Assembly (NCBI GenBank): GCA_021777285.1
Contig: JAJYDR010000043.1
Span: forward strand, 1-16,279
Length of the DNA: 16,279 bases
Source: Actinomycetes bacterium
Lineage (GTDB): Bacteria; Actinomycetota; Acidimicrobiia; Acidimicrobiales; RAAP-2
Direction of reading: 5' to 3'
Below are positions 10,034 through 16,279 of the stretch, piece by piece. A model generated the notes under the pieces. The model searched no databases, was not told the origin of the DNA, and was given only the letters and a program-made list of their open reading frames with translations. Each line of letters begins with the position of its first letter. The first letter of the stretch is position 1. Position numbers and translations under genes: made by a program.

Positions 10034-11454
10034 CGTTGCCAGCTGGCTGGGAGATGGTGGTCGGACTCGAGGTCCACACCGAGCTGCGAACGGCCACCAA
10101 GATGTTCTGTGGCTGCGCCAACGTCTTTGGCGCCGAGGCCAACACGAACATCTGCCCGGTGTGCCTGGGCCTGCCCGGCTCGCTGCCGGTGCTGAACGAG
10201 CGGGCCGTCTCGATGGCGATGTCGATCGGCATGGCGCTGCACGCCACGATCGCGCCCTCGACGTTCCACCGCAAGAACTACTTCTACCCCGACATGCCCA
10301 AGGACTTCCAGATCTCCCAGTACGACCTGCCGATCAACTCGGGCGGTTACCTCGACCTGCCCGACGGGTCCCGGGTGCGCATCGAGCGCGCGCACCTGGA
10401 GGAGGACACGGGCAAGTCGACGCACCTGGGCGCCAGTGGACGCATCCACGGCGCCGAACGCTCGCTCGTGGACTACAACCGCTCCGGCGTGCCGCTCGTC
10501 GAGATCGTCTCGGGCCCCGACATCCGTTCGGCCGCCCAGGCGCGTCTTTACGCGAGCGAATTACGGGCGGTGTTGATCGCGACCGGCGCCTCAGACGGTC
10601 GGATGGAGGAGGGGTCGATGCGCATCGACGCCAACGTCTCGGTTCGCCGTAGTGGTGACCCCTTCGGGACCCGCTGTGAGATCAAGAACCTCAACTCGCT
10701 GCGCAGCCTTCACCGGGCGATCGAGTTCGAGGCGGAGCGACAGGCGGCCCTCATCGAGGGGGGCGGCGTCGTTCGACAAGAGACCCGGCACTGGGACGAG
10801 ACCCTCGGGGCGACCTCGACGATGCGCGTGAAGGAGGAGGCCGAGGACTACCGCTACTTCCGCGAGCCCGATCTGGTCGACCTGGCACCCGACGCCGACT
10901 GGCAGCGCAGGGTGGCTGAGTCCTTGGGCCCGATGCCGGCCGAGCGACGCGCCGCGGTCGTGGCACTCCTCGGTGAGGCGAGCGACGCCCAGCGTGACGC
11001 CATCGACGTGGTCATCGACCTCGGTCTCGAGCGCTACGTTCACGCGACGGCCGCAGCCGGGGGTGACGTGGGCGTCGCCGTGGCGCGCGTCGCCAACGAG
11101 CTCGCCGCCGCGGGGGACGTCTCGAATCTCACCGAGGACGCCTTCGTGGCCACGGTCGCGATGGAGTCTCGTGGTCAGCTCTCGGCGACCCAGGCCAAGG
11201 CCGTGCTCGCCGAACTGCTCGCCTCGGGTGGCGACCCAACGGCCATCGCCGCGGCGAAGGGTTTCGAACAGCTCTCGGCCGACTCGCTCGGCGACGTCGT
11301 CGCGACCTTGATCGTGGCCCACCCCGACGAGTGGACGCGCTTCTGCGAGGGCGACGAGAAGCTCGCCCAGTTCTTCATCGGCCTCGTCATGCGCGAGACG
11401 CGCGGTCGGGCCAACGGCAAGGCCGTCATCGCCGAGTTGCACGCGCGGCGCTAG
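10030..11454 (+). CDS. gatB: Aspartyl/glutamyl-tRNA amidotransferase subunit B
   Basis: This 474-residue subunit binds the misacylated tRNA, phosphorylates the Glu or Asp carboxyl group with ATP and transfers ammonia arriving from GatA. The N-terminal GLEVHTEL motif, the zinc ligands Cys27, Cys29, Cys42 and Cys45, and KNYFYPDMPK, QISQYD and RIHLEED-like (RIERAHLEEDTGK) segments identify the kinase core. The last 150 residues form the helical and YqeY-like tail that binds tRNA. The start overlaps the gatA stop, with GGAG at 10018-10021 eight bases before the ATG. The complex probably makes Gln-tRNA, Asn-tRNA or both in this organism; the window does not show whether GlnRS or AsnRS is absent. 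Confidence 0.97.
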   Translation: MTLPAGWEMVVGLEVHTELRTATKMFCGCANVFGAEANTNICPVCLGLPGSLPVLNERAVSMAMSIGMALHATIAPSTFHRKNYFYPDMPKDFQISQYDLPINSGGYLDLPDGSRVRIERAHLEEDTGKSTHLGASGRIHGAERSLVDYNRSGVPLVEIVSGPDIRSAAQARLYASELRAVLIATGASDGRMEEGSMRIDANVSVRRSGDPFGTRCEIKNLNSLRSLHRAIEFEAERQAALIEGGGVVRQETRHWDETLGATSTMRVKEEAEDYRYFREPDLVDLAPDADWQRRVAESLGPMPAERRAAVVALLGEASDAQRDAIDVVIDLGLERYVHATAAAGGDVGVAVARVANELAAAGDVSNLTEDAFVATVAMESRGQLSATQAKAVLAELLASGGDPTAIAAAKGFEQLSADSLGDVVATLIVAHPDEWTRFCEGDEKLAQFFIGLVMRETRGRANGKAVIAELHARR

Positions 11455-11456
11455 TC

Positions 11457-12482
11457 ATGGGCTCGCCGCGGACACTGCGCACCCGTCGCATCGCCCTGGT
11501 GCTCGCCGCCTCGCTCGCCATCGCGCCGGTCGCGGGTGCCGTGTCGGCGCGACGGAGCACGACGACCGCGACGCTGAACGCCCAGGCCCGTCATCGACGG
11601 GTGGCGCCGCTAACCGGTCTGCCCGATCCGACGGCGGTCTCGATGCGCCGCTCGGCCCTGACCGTCAAGATCGACAACACGCCGATGGCCCATCCCCAGT
11701 TCGGGATCAACGAGGCGGACGTGGTCTACGAGGAGATCGTCGAGGGTGGGATCACGCGCCTCGCCGCGGTCTTCAACTCGCACCTGCCCCCGGTCATCGG
11801 GCCGGTTCGTTCGGTGCGACGAACCGACCGTGAGATCGTCTTCCCGCTGAAGGGGGTCTTCGCCTTCTCCGGCGGCGCGGCCTACGCACTGGCGAGCATC
11901 GCGACGGCGCCGGTCAAGCGTTACGACGAGGCGACCGCGGGGTCGGCGATGTACCGCGACCCCGCGCGCTACGCACCCCACAACCTGCTGTTGAACCCGG
12001 TGAAACTGCTCGCCATGGCCGGTCGACCGACGCCGCCGCATCCAATCTTCACCTACGTCGCGAAGGACGCCCCGCCGCGCGGCGCCCCAGTCGGCGCGTT
12101 CACGGTCAACTTCCCCGCGGGCTACGCCGTGCACTACGTGTGGGACGCCCGGACAAGTTCCTGGGACCGATCGATCTTCGGTGCCCCCGACGTCACCGCG
12201 AGTGGGGCACGCGTCTCGCCGGTCAACGTGATCGTGATGGAGGTCAACTACATCGGCGGTGTCGGCGCGATGGGGGCCGAGGCGAACCTGGTCGGGCACG
12301 GCCCGGCGATGGTGCTGAGCGATGGGCGCCTGGTGCGTGGCTCGTGGTTCCGCTCCGGTGTCGCCAAGGTCACGGCGTATCGCACGGCCACGGGAAAGGT
12401 GATCGCCCTGCGGCCGGGCCAGACCTGGGTGGAGCTGCTCGGGCCGGGCGAGACGGTGAACCTCTACGCGCCGGTTGGGTGA
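11457..12482 (+). CDS. Secreted DUF3048 (YerB-like) protein
   Basis: A 341-residue protein that starts two bases after the gatB stop. The N terminus has a basic stretch (RTLRTRR) and a hydrophobic core (about 12-29) ending in AGAVSA, which fits a Sec signal peptide. No lipobox cysteine is present, although Bacillus YerB is a lipoprotein, so this one is probably released or held by the uncleaved helix. PLTGLPDP (51-58), KIDNTP (71-76), NEADVVYEEIVEGGITR (85-101), GPVRSVRRTD (115-124) and PHNLLLNP (174-181) match the DUF3048 N-terminal domain. Residues from about 210 to 338, with WDR, VNVIVM and W--G-VTAY-like segments, match the C-terminal domain. Biochemical function is unknown to me. An ATG 126 bases upstream in the same frame is rejected because it lies inside gatB and would bury the signal peptide. 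Confidence 0.9.
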   Translation: MGSPRTLRTRRIALVLAASLAIAPVAGAVSARRSTTTATLNAQARHRRVAPLTGLPDPTAVSMRRSALTVKIDNTPMAHPQFGINEADVVYEEIVEGGITRLAAVFNSHLPPVIGPVRSVRRTDREIVFPLKGVFAFSGGAAYALASIATAPVKRYDEATAGSAMYRDPARYAPHNLLLNPVKLLAMAGRPTPPHPIFTYVAKDAPPRGAPVGAFTVNFPAGYAVHYVWDARTSSWDRSIFGAPDVTASGARVSPVNVIVMEVNYIGGVGAMGAEANLVGHGPAMVLSDGRLVRGSWFRSGVAKVTAYRTATGKVIALRPGQTWVELLGPGETVNLYAPVG

Positions 12483-12499
12483 GCGGTCGACTCATTTCG

Positions 12500-12505
12500 T
12501 AGACT
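12500..12505 (+). promoter_or_regulatory. -10 box for a leaderless ilvD transcript
   Basis: TAGACT fits TANNNT and ends six bases before the ATG of ilvD. No Shine-Dalgarno sequence is present, so transcription probably begins at the ATG. TTGGGT at 12475-12480 is a possible -35 box, but with a long 19-base spacer. It is the clearest case of this arrangement in the window. Confidence 0.55.
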
Positions 12506-12511
12506 GCTGCC

Positions 12512-14191
12512 ATGACGACCCACCCCACGCCCCGTAGCACCGACGTCACCCTCGGCAAGGGCCGCGCGCCCGCGCGCGCGATGCTGCGCGCCATGGGAAT
12601 GGGCGACGACGACATGGTCAAGGCCCAGGTCGGCGTGGCGTCGAGCTGGAACGAAGTGACGCCGTGCAACCTGCCGCTCGACCGACTGGCCAAACGCGCC
12701 AAGGTCGCGGTTCGTGACGCCGGGGCCGTGCCCTTCGAATTCGTCACTATCGCCGTCTCCGACGGTATCTCGATGGGCCACGAGGGGATGCGCGCCTCGC
12801 TCGTCTCGCGCGAGGTCATCGCCGACTCGGTCGAGACGGTGATGCACGCGGAGCGATTCGACGCACTGGTGACCTTCGCGGGCTGTGACAAGTCGCTGCC
12901 CGGCATGTTGATGGCGGCCGCGCGCCTGGACGTGCCCGCGGTCTTCCTCTACGGCGGAACGATCATGCCCGGCCACCTCCACGGCCAGTCCCTCGACATC
13001 ACCTCGGTGTTCGAGGCGGTCGGCGCCAACGCTGTCGGCTCGATGAGTGACGACGAGCTACGCGAGGTCGAGCTCGCGGCCTGCCCCGGTGAGGGGAGCT
13101 GTGCGGGCATGTTCACGGCCAACACCATGGCGAGCGTTGGCGAGGCGCTCGGCATGTCACTGCTCGGCAGCGCGAGTGTCCCCTCCATCGACCCCCGACG
13201 CGACCAGTACGCCTATGACTCGGGGCTGGCCGTCGTGAACCTGCTCGACCGCGGGATTACGGCCCGCCAGATTATGACGCGCGAGGCGTTTGAGAACGCC
13301 ATCGCGGTGGTGATGGCCCTCGGCGGCTCAACCAACGCGGTGCTGCACCTGCTCGCTATCGCCCACGAGGCGCGGGTCCCACTGGCGTTGGACGACTTCA
13401 ACACGATCGCCGCGCGCGTGCCCCACATCGCCGACACCAAGCCCCACGGCAAGTACCACATGAGCGACATCGACGAGATCGGCGGCGTGCCCGTTGTGCT
13501 TGCGCACCTGCTCGACCGCGGTCTCCTCCACGGCGACGCGATGACCGTGTCGGGTCAGACGATGGCCGAGAGCCTCGAGGCCTTCGCGGCGCGCCAGCCC
13601 GACGGCGAGGTCATTCACGATGTCGACCACCCGATCCACGACCGGGGCGGCATCGCGGTGCTGCGTGGGTCCCTCGCGCCCAAGGGCGCCGTCGTGAAGG
13701 TCGCGGGTATCGATCAGCTTCACTTCCGTGGCACGGCGCGGGTCTTTGACGGCGAGGACGCAGCCATGACCGCCATCCTCGCGGGGGAGATCCAGCCCGA
13801 GACGGTGGTCGTCATCCGCTACGAGGGACCCAAGTCGGGGCCCGGTATGCGCGAGATGCTCGCGATCACCGGCGCGATGAAGGGCGTGGGGCGCGGCAGT
13901 GACTCCGCGCTCGTCACCGACGGACGGTTCAGTGGTGGCACGCACGGCTTCTGCGTCGGCCACGTGGCGCCCGAGGCGCTCGACGGCGGGCCCATCGGAC
14001 TGGTCGAGGACGGCGACGTCATCGAGATCGACGTCACGACCAATACCATCGACCTGCTCGTTGACGACGCGGTCCTCGCCGAGCGCGCTACGCGCCGCAC
14101 GCCGTTCGTGCCGCGGTACACGACCGGGGTCCTCGAGAAGTTCGCCCGTCTCGTCCAGGGCGCCGAGACCGGCGCCGTCACGTCGCGCTAG
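12512..14191 (+). CDS. ilvD: Dihydroxy-acid dehydratase
   Basis: This 559-residue iron-sulfur enzyme dehydrates 2,3-dihydroxyisovalerate and 2,3-dihydroxy-3-methylvalerate to the 2-oxo acids that become valine/leucine and isoleucine. The three cluster cysteines are Cys52 in TPCN, Cys125 in AGCDKSLPG and Cys197 in [28 protein letters not shown] and [20 protein letters not shown] are the other hallmark segments, the latter carrying the catalytic serine region. The length is close to the shorter actinobacterial form (M. tuberculosis IlvD 575) rather than the 616-residue E. coli enzyme. The related sugar-acid dehydratase Edd is less likely given the match and the neighbours. It has its own promoter and lies 192 bases upstream of ilvB, so the pathway genes are clustered but probably separately controlled. 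Confidence 0.97.
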   Translation: MTTHPTPRSTDVTLGKGRAPARAMLRAMGMGDDDMVKAQVGVASSWNEVTPCNLPLDRLAKRAKVAVRDAGAVPFEFVTIAVSDGISMGHEGMRASLVSREVIADSVETVMHAERFDALVTFAGCDKSLPGMLMAAARLDVPAVFLYGGTIMPGHLHGQSLDITSVFEAVGANAVGSMSDDELREVELAACPGEGSCAGMFTANTMASVGEALGMSLLGSASVPSIDPRRDQYAYDSGLAVVNLLDRGITARQIMTREAFENAIAVVMALGGSTNAVLHLLAIAHEARVPLALDDFNTIAARVPHIADTKPHGKYHMSDIDEIGGVPVVLAHLLDRGLLHGDAMTVSGQTMAESLEAFAARQPDGEVIHDVDHPIHDRGGIAVLRGSLAPKGAVVKVAGIDQLHFRGTARVFDGEDAAMTAILAGEIQPETVVVIRYEGPKSGPGMREMLAITGAMKGVGRGSDSALVTDGRFSGGTHGFCVGHVAPEALDGGPIGLVEDGDVIEIDVTTNTIDLLVDDAVLAERATRRTPFVPRYTTGVLEKFARLVQGAETGAVTSR

Positions 14192-14225
14192 CGCCGAGAC
14201 CCGACGATCCCGCCGCGGGCTCGCC

Positions 14226-14254
14226 TTGTGCCGGTCGCGTCGGTGTGCTTAGAT
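14226..14254 (+). promoter_or_regulatory. Probable promoter of the ilvB leader
   Basis: TTGTGC (14226-14231) and TTAGAT (14249-14254) are separated by 17 bases. The second box ends six bases before the GTG of the leader peptide, the same spacing as at ilvD and mnmA, so the transcript may be leaderless and begin at that GTG. TAGGTT at 14254-14259 is an alternative -10, but it would start transcription downstream of the GTG and remove the leader's start codon. No terminator is visible between ilvD and this site, so some read-through from ilvD is possible. Confidence 0.5.
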
Positions 14255-14260
14255 AGGTTC

Positions 14261-14311
14261 GTGACAACGGGACGCCTGATTCTGGTAGTAGTAGGGGACA
14301 GGCACCGGTAG
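14261..14311 (+). CDS. ilvB operon leader peptide (attenuation)
   Basis: A 16-codon frame starting with GTG and ending in TAG encodes VTTGRLILVVVGDRHR. Six consecutive codons specify Leu-Ile-Leu-Val-Val-Val, the three amino acids made by the downstream pathway, and the three Val codons are all GTA, rare in this GC-rich DNA. Ribosome stalling here when branched-chain aminoacyl-tRNAs are scarce would decide which hairpin forms downstream. Corynebacterium glutamicum ilvBNC is known to have a similar Val-rich leader. In-frame GTG codons at 14243 and 14228 could give a longer peptide, but they lie within the proposed promoter. No strong Shine-Dalgarno sequence is present, in line with a leaderless start. 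Confidence 0.8.
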   Translation: MTTGRLILVVVGDRHR

Positions 14312-14341
14312 TCACGTATACGCGTTCACCGGAAGCCTCCC
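14295..14341 (+). promoter_or_regulatory. Antiterminator hairpin of the ilvB attenuator
   Basis: The 5' side GGGA (14295-14298), GGC (14301-14303) and CCGGT (14305-14309) can pair with ACCGG (14328-14332), GCC (14335-14337) and TCCC (14338-14341). This gives 12 pairs with small internal loops and an 18-base apical loop. It uses the 5' arm of the terminator, so the two structures exclude each other. The 5' arm begins just after the Val codons and includes the leader stop codon, so a ribosome that reaches the stop would block it. Pairing was done by eye, without energy calculation. Confidence 0.6.
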
Positions 14342-14358
14342 AATCGGGAGGCTTTTTT
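14333..14358 (+). terminator. Rho-independent terminator (attenuator) upstream of ilvB
   Basis: AAGCCTCCC (14333-14341) and GGGAGGCTT (14346-14354) form a perfect nine-pair stem with the loop AATC, running directly into a T-run (six T at 14353-14358, then CTTT). It lies 26 bases before the ilvB start and after the leader peptide, so it is an attenuator of ilvB rather than the end of ilvD. Confidence 0.9.
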
Positions 14359-14370
14359 CTTTATACCGAC

Positions 14371-14375
14371 GGAAG
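14371..14375 (+). promoter_or_regulatory. Ribosome binding site of ilvB
   Basis: GGAAG lies eight bases before the GTG at 14384; AGGA at 14377-14380 is closer than usual. It follows the terminator, so it is present only in read-through transcripts and supports the chosen ilvB start. Confidence 0.6.
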
Positions 14376-14383
14376 TAGGAATC

Positions 14384-16099
14384 GTGGAACTCACTGGCGC
14401 GCAAGCCCTCATCAAGAGCCTCGAACAGCAGGGCGTCGACACCATCTTCGGCCTGCCCGGCGGCGCCATCCTGCCGGTGTACGACCCGCTGCTCGACTCG
14501 TCGATCCGCCACATCCTCGTGCGTCACGAACAGGGGGCTGGCCACATGGCCGAGGGCTACGCGATGGCGACCGGTCGCGCGGGGGTGGCGATGGTCACGA
14601 GCGGCCCGGGCGCGACCAATATCGTCACGCCGATCACCAACGCGCACATGGACTCGACACCCCTGGTCGTGATCACCGGCCAAGTGGCGACCAGCTCGAT
14701 CGGCCTGGACGCGTTCCAGGAGTGCGACATCACCGGCATCACGATGGGGGTGACCAAGCACAACTTCCTCGTCCAGTCGGCCCACGAGCTGCCGCGCGCG
14801 GTGGCCGCGGCCTTCCACCTCGCGACCACGGGACGTCCCGGGCCGGTGCTGATCGACGTGCCCAAGGACGTCGCCCAGTCGACGATGGAGTGGTGGTACC
14901 CGTCGGGAGTCGACGAGTACGACCTGCCGGGCTACCGTCCGACGGTCGAGCTCGACGAGGCAGCCGTGGCGCGCTGCGTCGCGTTGATCGAGCAGTCTGA
15001 ACGGCCGGTGCTCTACGTGGGTGGCGGGACGCTCAAGTCCCGCGCGTCGGCTGAGTTGCTCGCCTTCGCCGAGCGAACGCGCATCCCCGTGGTTACGACG
15101 CTCATGGCGCGCGGTGCCTTCCCAGACTCCCACGAGCAGCACCTGGGCATGCCCGGCATGCACGGCGTCTACGCCGCGGTCATGGCGATCCAGCGAAGCG
15201 ACCTGCTGATCACGCTCGGTGCCCGGTTCGATGACCGGGTGACCGGCAAGATCGCCTCCTTCGCCCCCGACGCACAGGTGATCCACGTGGACATCGACCG
15301 GGCCGAGTTCGGCAAGATCCGTCGCCCCGACGTCGCCCTGCAGACTGACATCGCCACGGCGCTGCGCAACTTTGACGCCGCGGGCGCGCACCCGAAGAAC
15401 CTCGACGGTTGGTGGCGCGAGATCCGCACGTGGCAGGCGAACTACCCCCTCGTCTACGACGAGCCCCAGGTTGACGGGCCACTGCGCCCCCAGCACGTCA
15501 TCGAGTCGATCGCCCGAACGGCGCCCGCCGGGACGATCGTCGCCTCGGGGGTGGGCCAGCACCAGATGTGGACCGCCCAGCACTGGCCCTTCGAGGAGCC
15601 CAACACCTGGGTCAACTCGGGTGGTGCGGGGACCATGGGGTTCGGCGTGCCGGCCGCGATCGGGGCCAAGGCCGGTCGCCCGGATCGCACTGTTTGGTGC
15701 ATCGACGGTGACGGGTGCTTCCAGATGACGGCGCAGGAACTTGTCACGGCCCGTTCCGAGGGGATCCCGATCAAGGTGGCGATCTTGAACAACGCCTACC
15801 TGGGCATGGTGCGTCAGTGGCAGGAGATGTTCTACGACGAGCGATATAGCGAGGTCTACCTCTCGCCGGACCTGCCCGACTACGTCAAGTGGGCCGAGGC
15901 GATGGGCTGCGTGGGCCTGCGCGCGACCAACGTGAAGGAGATGAACGACGTGATCGACGAGGCCAACACGATCAACGACGTGCCAGTGGTGATCGATTTT
16001 CGCACCGACAGCACCGAGAAGGTCTTCCCGATGGTGCCCGCGGGCGTCAGCAACGACGACATCATGGTTCACCCCTCCCAGCGCGGCGGTGCGCGATGA
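14384..16099 (+). CDS. ilvB: Acetolactate synthase large (catalytic) subunit
   Basis: This 571-residue thiamine-diphosphate enzyme condenses pyruvate with pyruvate or 2-oxobutyrate to start valine, leucine and isoleucine synthesis. The N-terminal PYR domain begins [20 protein letters not shown] with the catalytic Glu49 in [14 protein letters not shown]. The central FAD-type domain spans roughly 190-340, and [11 protein letters not shown] is an AHAS hallmark. The C-terminal domain holds the ThDP/Mg motif from GDG (442-444) to NN (469-470), followed by [13 protein letters not shown]. That segment separates anabolic AHAS from catabolic AlsS and other ThDP enzymes. The GTG start follows the ribosome binding site at 14371. 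The stop overlaps ilvN (ATGA). Expression is likely controlled by the leader attenuator, and activity by the regulatory subunit IlvN. Confidence 0.97.
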   Translation: MELTGAQALIKSLEQQGVDTIFGLPGGAILPVYDPLLDSSIRHILVRHEQGAGHMAEGYAMATGRAGVAMVTSGPGATNIVTPITNAHMDSTPLVVITGQVATSSIGLDAFQECDITGITMGVTKHNFLVQSAHELPRAVAAAFHLATTGRPGPVLIDVPKDVAQSTMEWWYPSGVDEYDLPGYRPTVELDEAAVARCVALIEQSERPVLYVGGGTLKSRASAELLAFAERTRIPVVTTLMARGAFPDSHEQHLGMPGMHGVYAAVMAIQRSDLLITLGARFDDRVTGKIASFAPDAQVIHVDIDRAEFGKIRRPDVALQTDIATALRNFDAAGAHPKNLDGWWREIRTWQANYPLVYDEPQVDGPLRPQHVIESIARTAPAGTIVASGVGQHQMWTAQHWPFEEPNTWVNSGGAGTMGFGVPAAIGAKAGRPDRTVWCIDGDGCFQMTAQELVTARSEGIPIKVAILNNAYLGMVRQWQEMFYDERYSEVYLSPDLPDYVKWAEAMGCVGLRATNVKEMNDVIDEANTINDVPVVIDFRTDSTEKVFPMVPAGVSNDDIMVHPSQRGGAR

Positions 16100-16279
16100 A
16101 CGTCCCCGAGCCCTTCGCCGGCGAGCCGGTCCACTCACCAGTGCGCCACCACATCCTCTCGGTGCTGGTGGAGAACAAGTCGGGCGTGCTCGCACGCATC
16201 GCCGGGCTGTTCGCCCGGCGCGGCTTTAACATCTACTCACTGGCCGTCGCCCCGTCCGAGAGCCACGCCCGGTACTCGC
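16096..16279 (+). CDS. ilvN: Acetolactate synthase small (regulatory) subunit (5' part)
   Basis: The first 61 codons are visible and the gene runs off the window. After a short N-terminal extension the sequence [20 protein letters not shown] and then [19 protein letters not shown] is the ACT domain of IlvN/IlvH. In this family the domain binds valine at the subunit interface, activates the large subunit and confers feedback inhibition. The ATG overlaps the ilvB stop by four bases, consistent with coupled synthesis of the two subunits. ilvC would be the expected next gene by analogy with other actinobacteria, but it is not in view. Confidence 0.95.
   Translation, partial: MNVPEPFAGEPVHSPVRHHILSVLVENKSGVLARIAGLFARRGFNIYSLAVAPSESHARYS

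Noticed and set aside
11331..11456. Earlier ATG for the DUF3048 protein inside gatB
   Set aside because: The 42 extra residues are a shadow of gatB and would place the signal peptide internally.
14184..14193. Palindrome GCGCTAGCGC at the end of ilvD as a terminator
   Set aside because: It has no loop, no T-run and lies across the stop codon; such short GC palindromes are expected here by chance.
14312..16195. A 627-codon open frame on the minus strand opposite ilvB
   Set aside because: It is a GC-bias shadow: the product is Arg/His/Asp-rich with no recognisable motif, while the plus strand encodes a textbook acetolactate synthase.

Overview
The window is a GC-rich stretch of bacterial chromosome. 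Every gene lies on the + strand and they are packed tightly, often with 4-base ATGA or GTGA stop/start overlaps. The order cysteine desulfurase - mnmA - ligA - gatC - gatA - gatB - ilvB - ilvN follows the conserved actinobacterial chromosome (the same genes occur in this relative order around Rv3025c to Rv3002c of Mycobacterium tuberculosis). With the high GC, GTG starts and several starts that sit just after a -10-like box, this points to an actinobacterium. An Acidimicrobiia-like lineage is my guess, but no 16S gene is present to prove it. I see no mobile element, CRISPR array, tRNA or rRNA.

Layout. 1-123 is the tail of an aldehyde dehydrogenase of the succinate-semialdehyde type. 123-2373 holds a cysteine desulfurase and MnmA, a likely sulfur-relay pair for 2-thiouridine in tRNA. 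2370-4418 is the NAD-dependent DNA ligase LigA. 4433-6301 is a membrane protein with a kinase-like domain and three PASTA domains whose catalytic residues are lost, so a probable pseudokinase. 6298-6585 is a small Cys-rich protein ending in a HIT-like His triad. 6636-7514 is a short-chain dehydrogenase resembling the (3R)-hydroxyacyl-CoA dehydrogenase part of MFE-2. 7567-8319 is an esterase-like alpha/beta hydrolase that runs straight into gatC, gatA and gatB (8316-11454), the tRNA-dependent amidotransferase. 11457-12482 is a secreted DUF3048 (YerB-like) protein. 12512-16279 is the branched-chain amino acid block: ilvD, a 192-base leader region, ilvB and the start of ilvN.

The most informative non-coding element is the leader of ilvB (about 14226-14383). 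It contains a promoter-like sequence and a 16-codon reading frame with the run Leu-Ile-Leu-Val-Val-Val. A strong Rho-independent terminator follows just before ilvB, and an alternative hairpin can be drawn that would disrupt it. This is a classic translation-coupled attenuator for acetolactate synthase. The genes between ligA and gatC (pseudokinase, HIT-like protein, dehydrogenase, hydrolase) are the non-core, lineage-specific part of an otherwise housekeeping region.

I did not find a novel multi-gene system such as a defence or biosynthetic island. The least described items are the PASTA pseudokinase and its overlapping small HIT-like partner.
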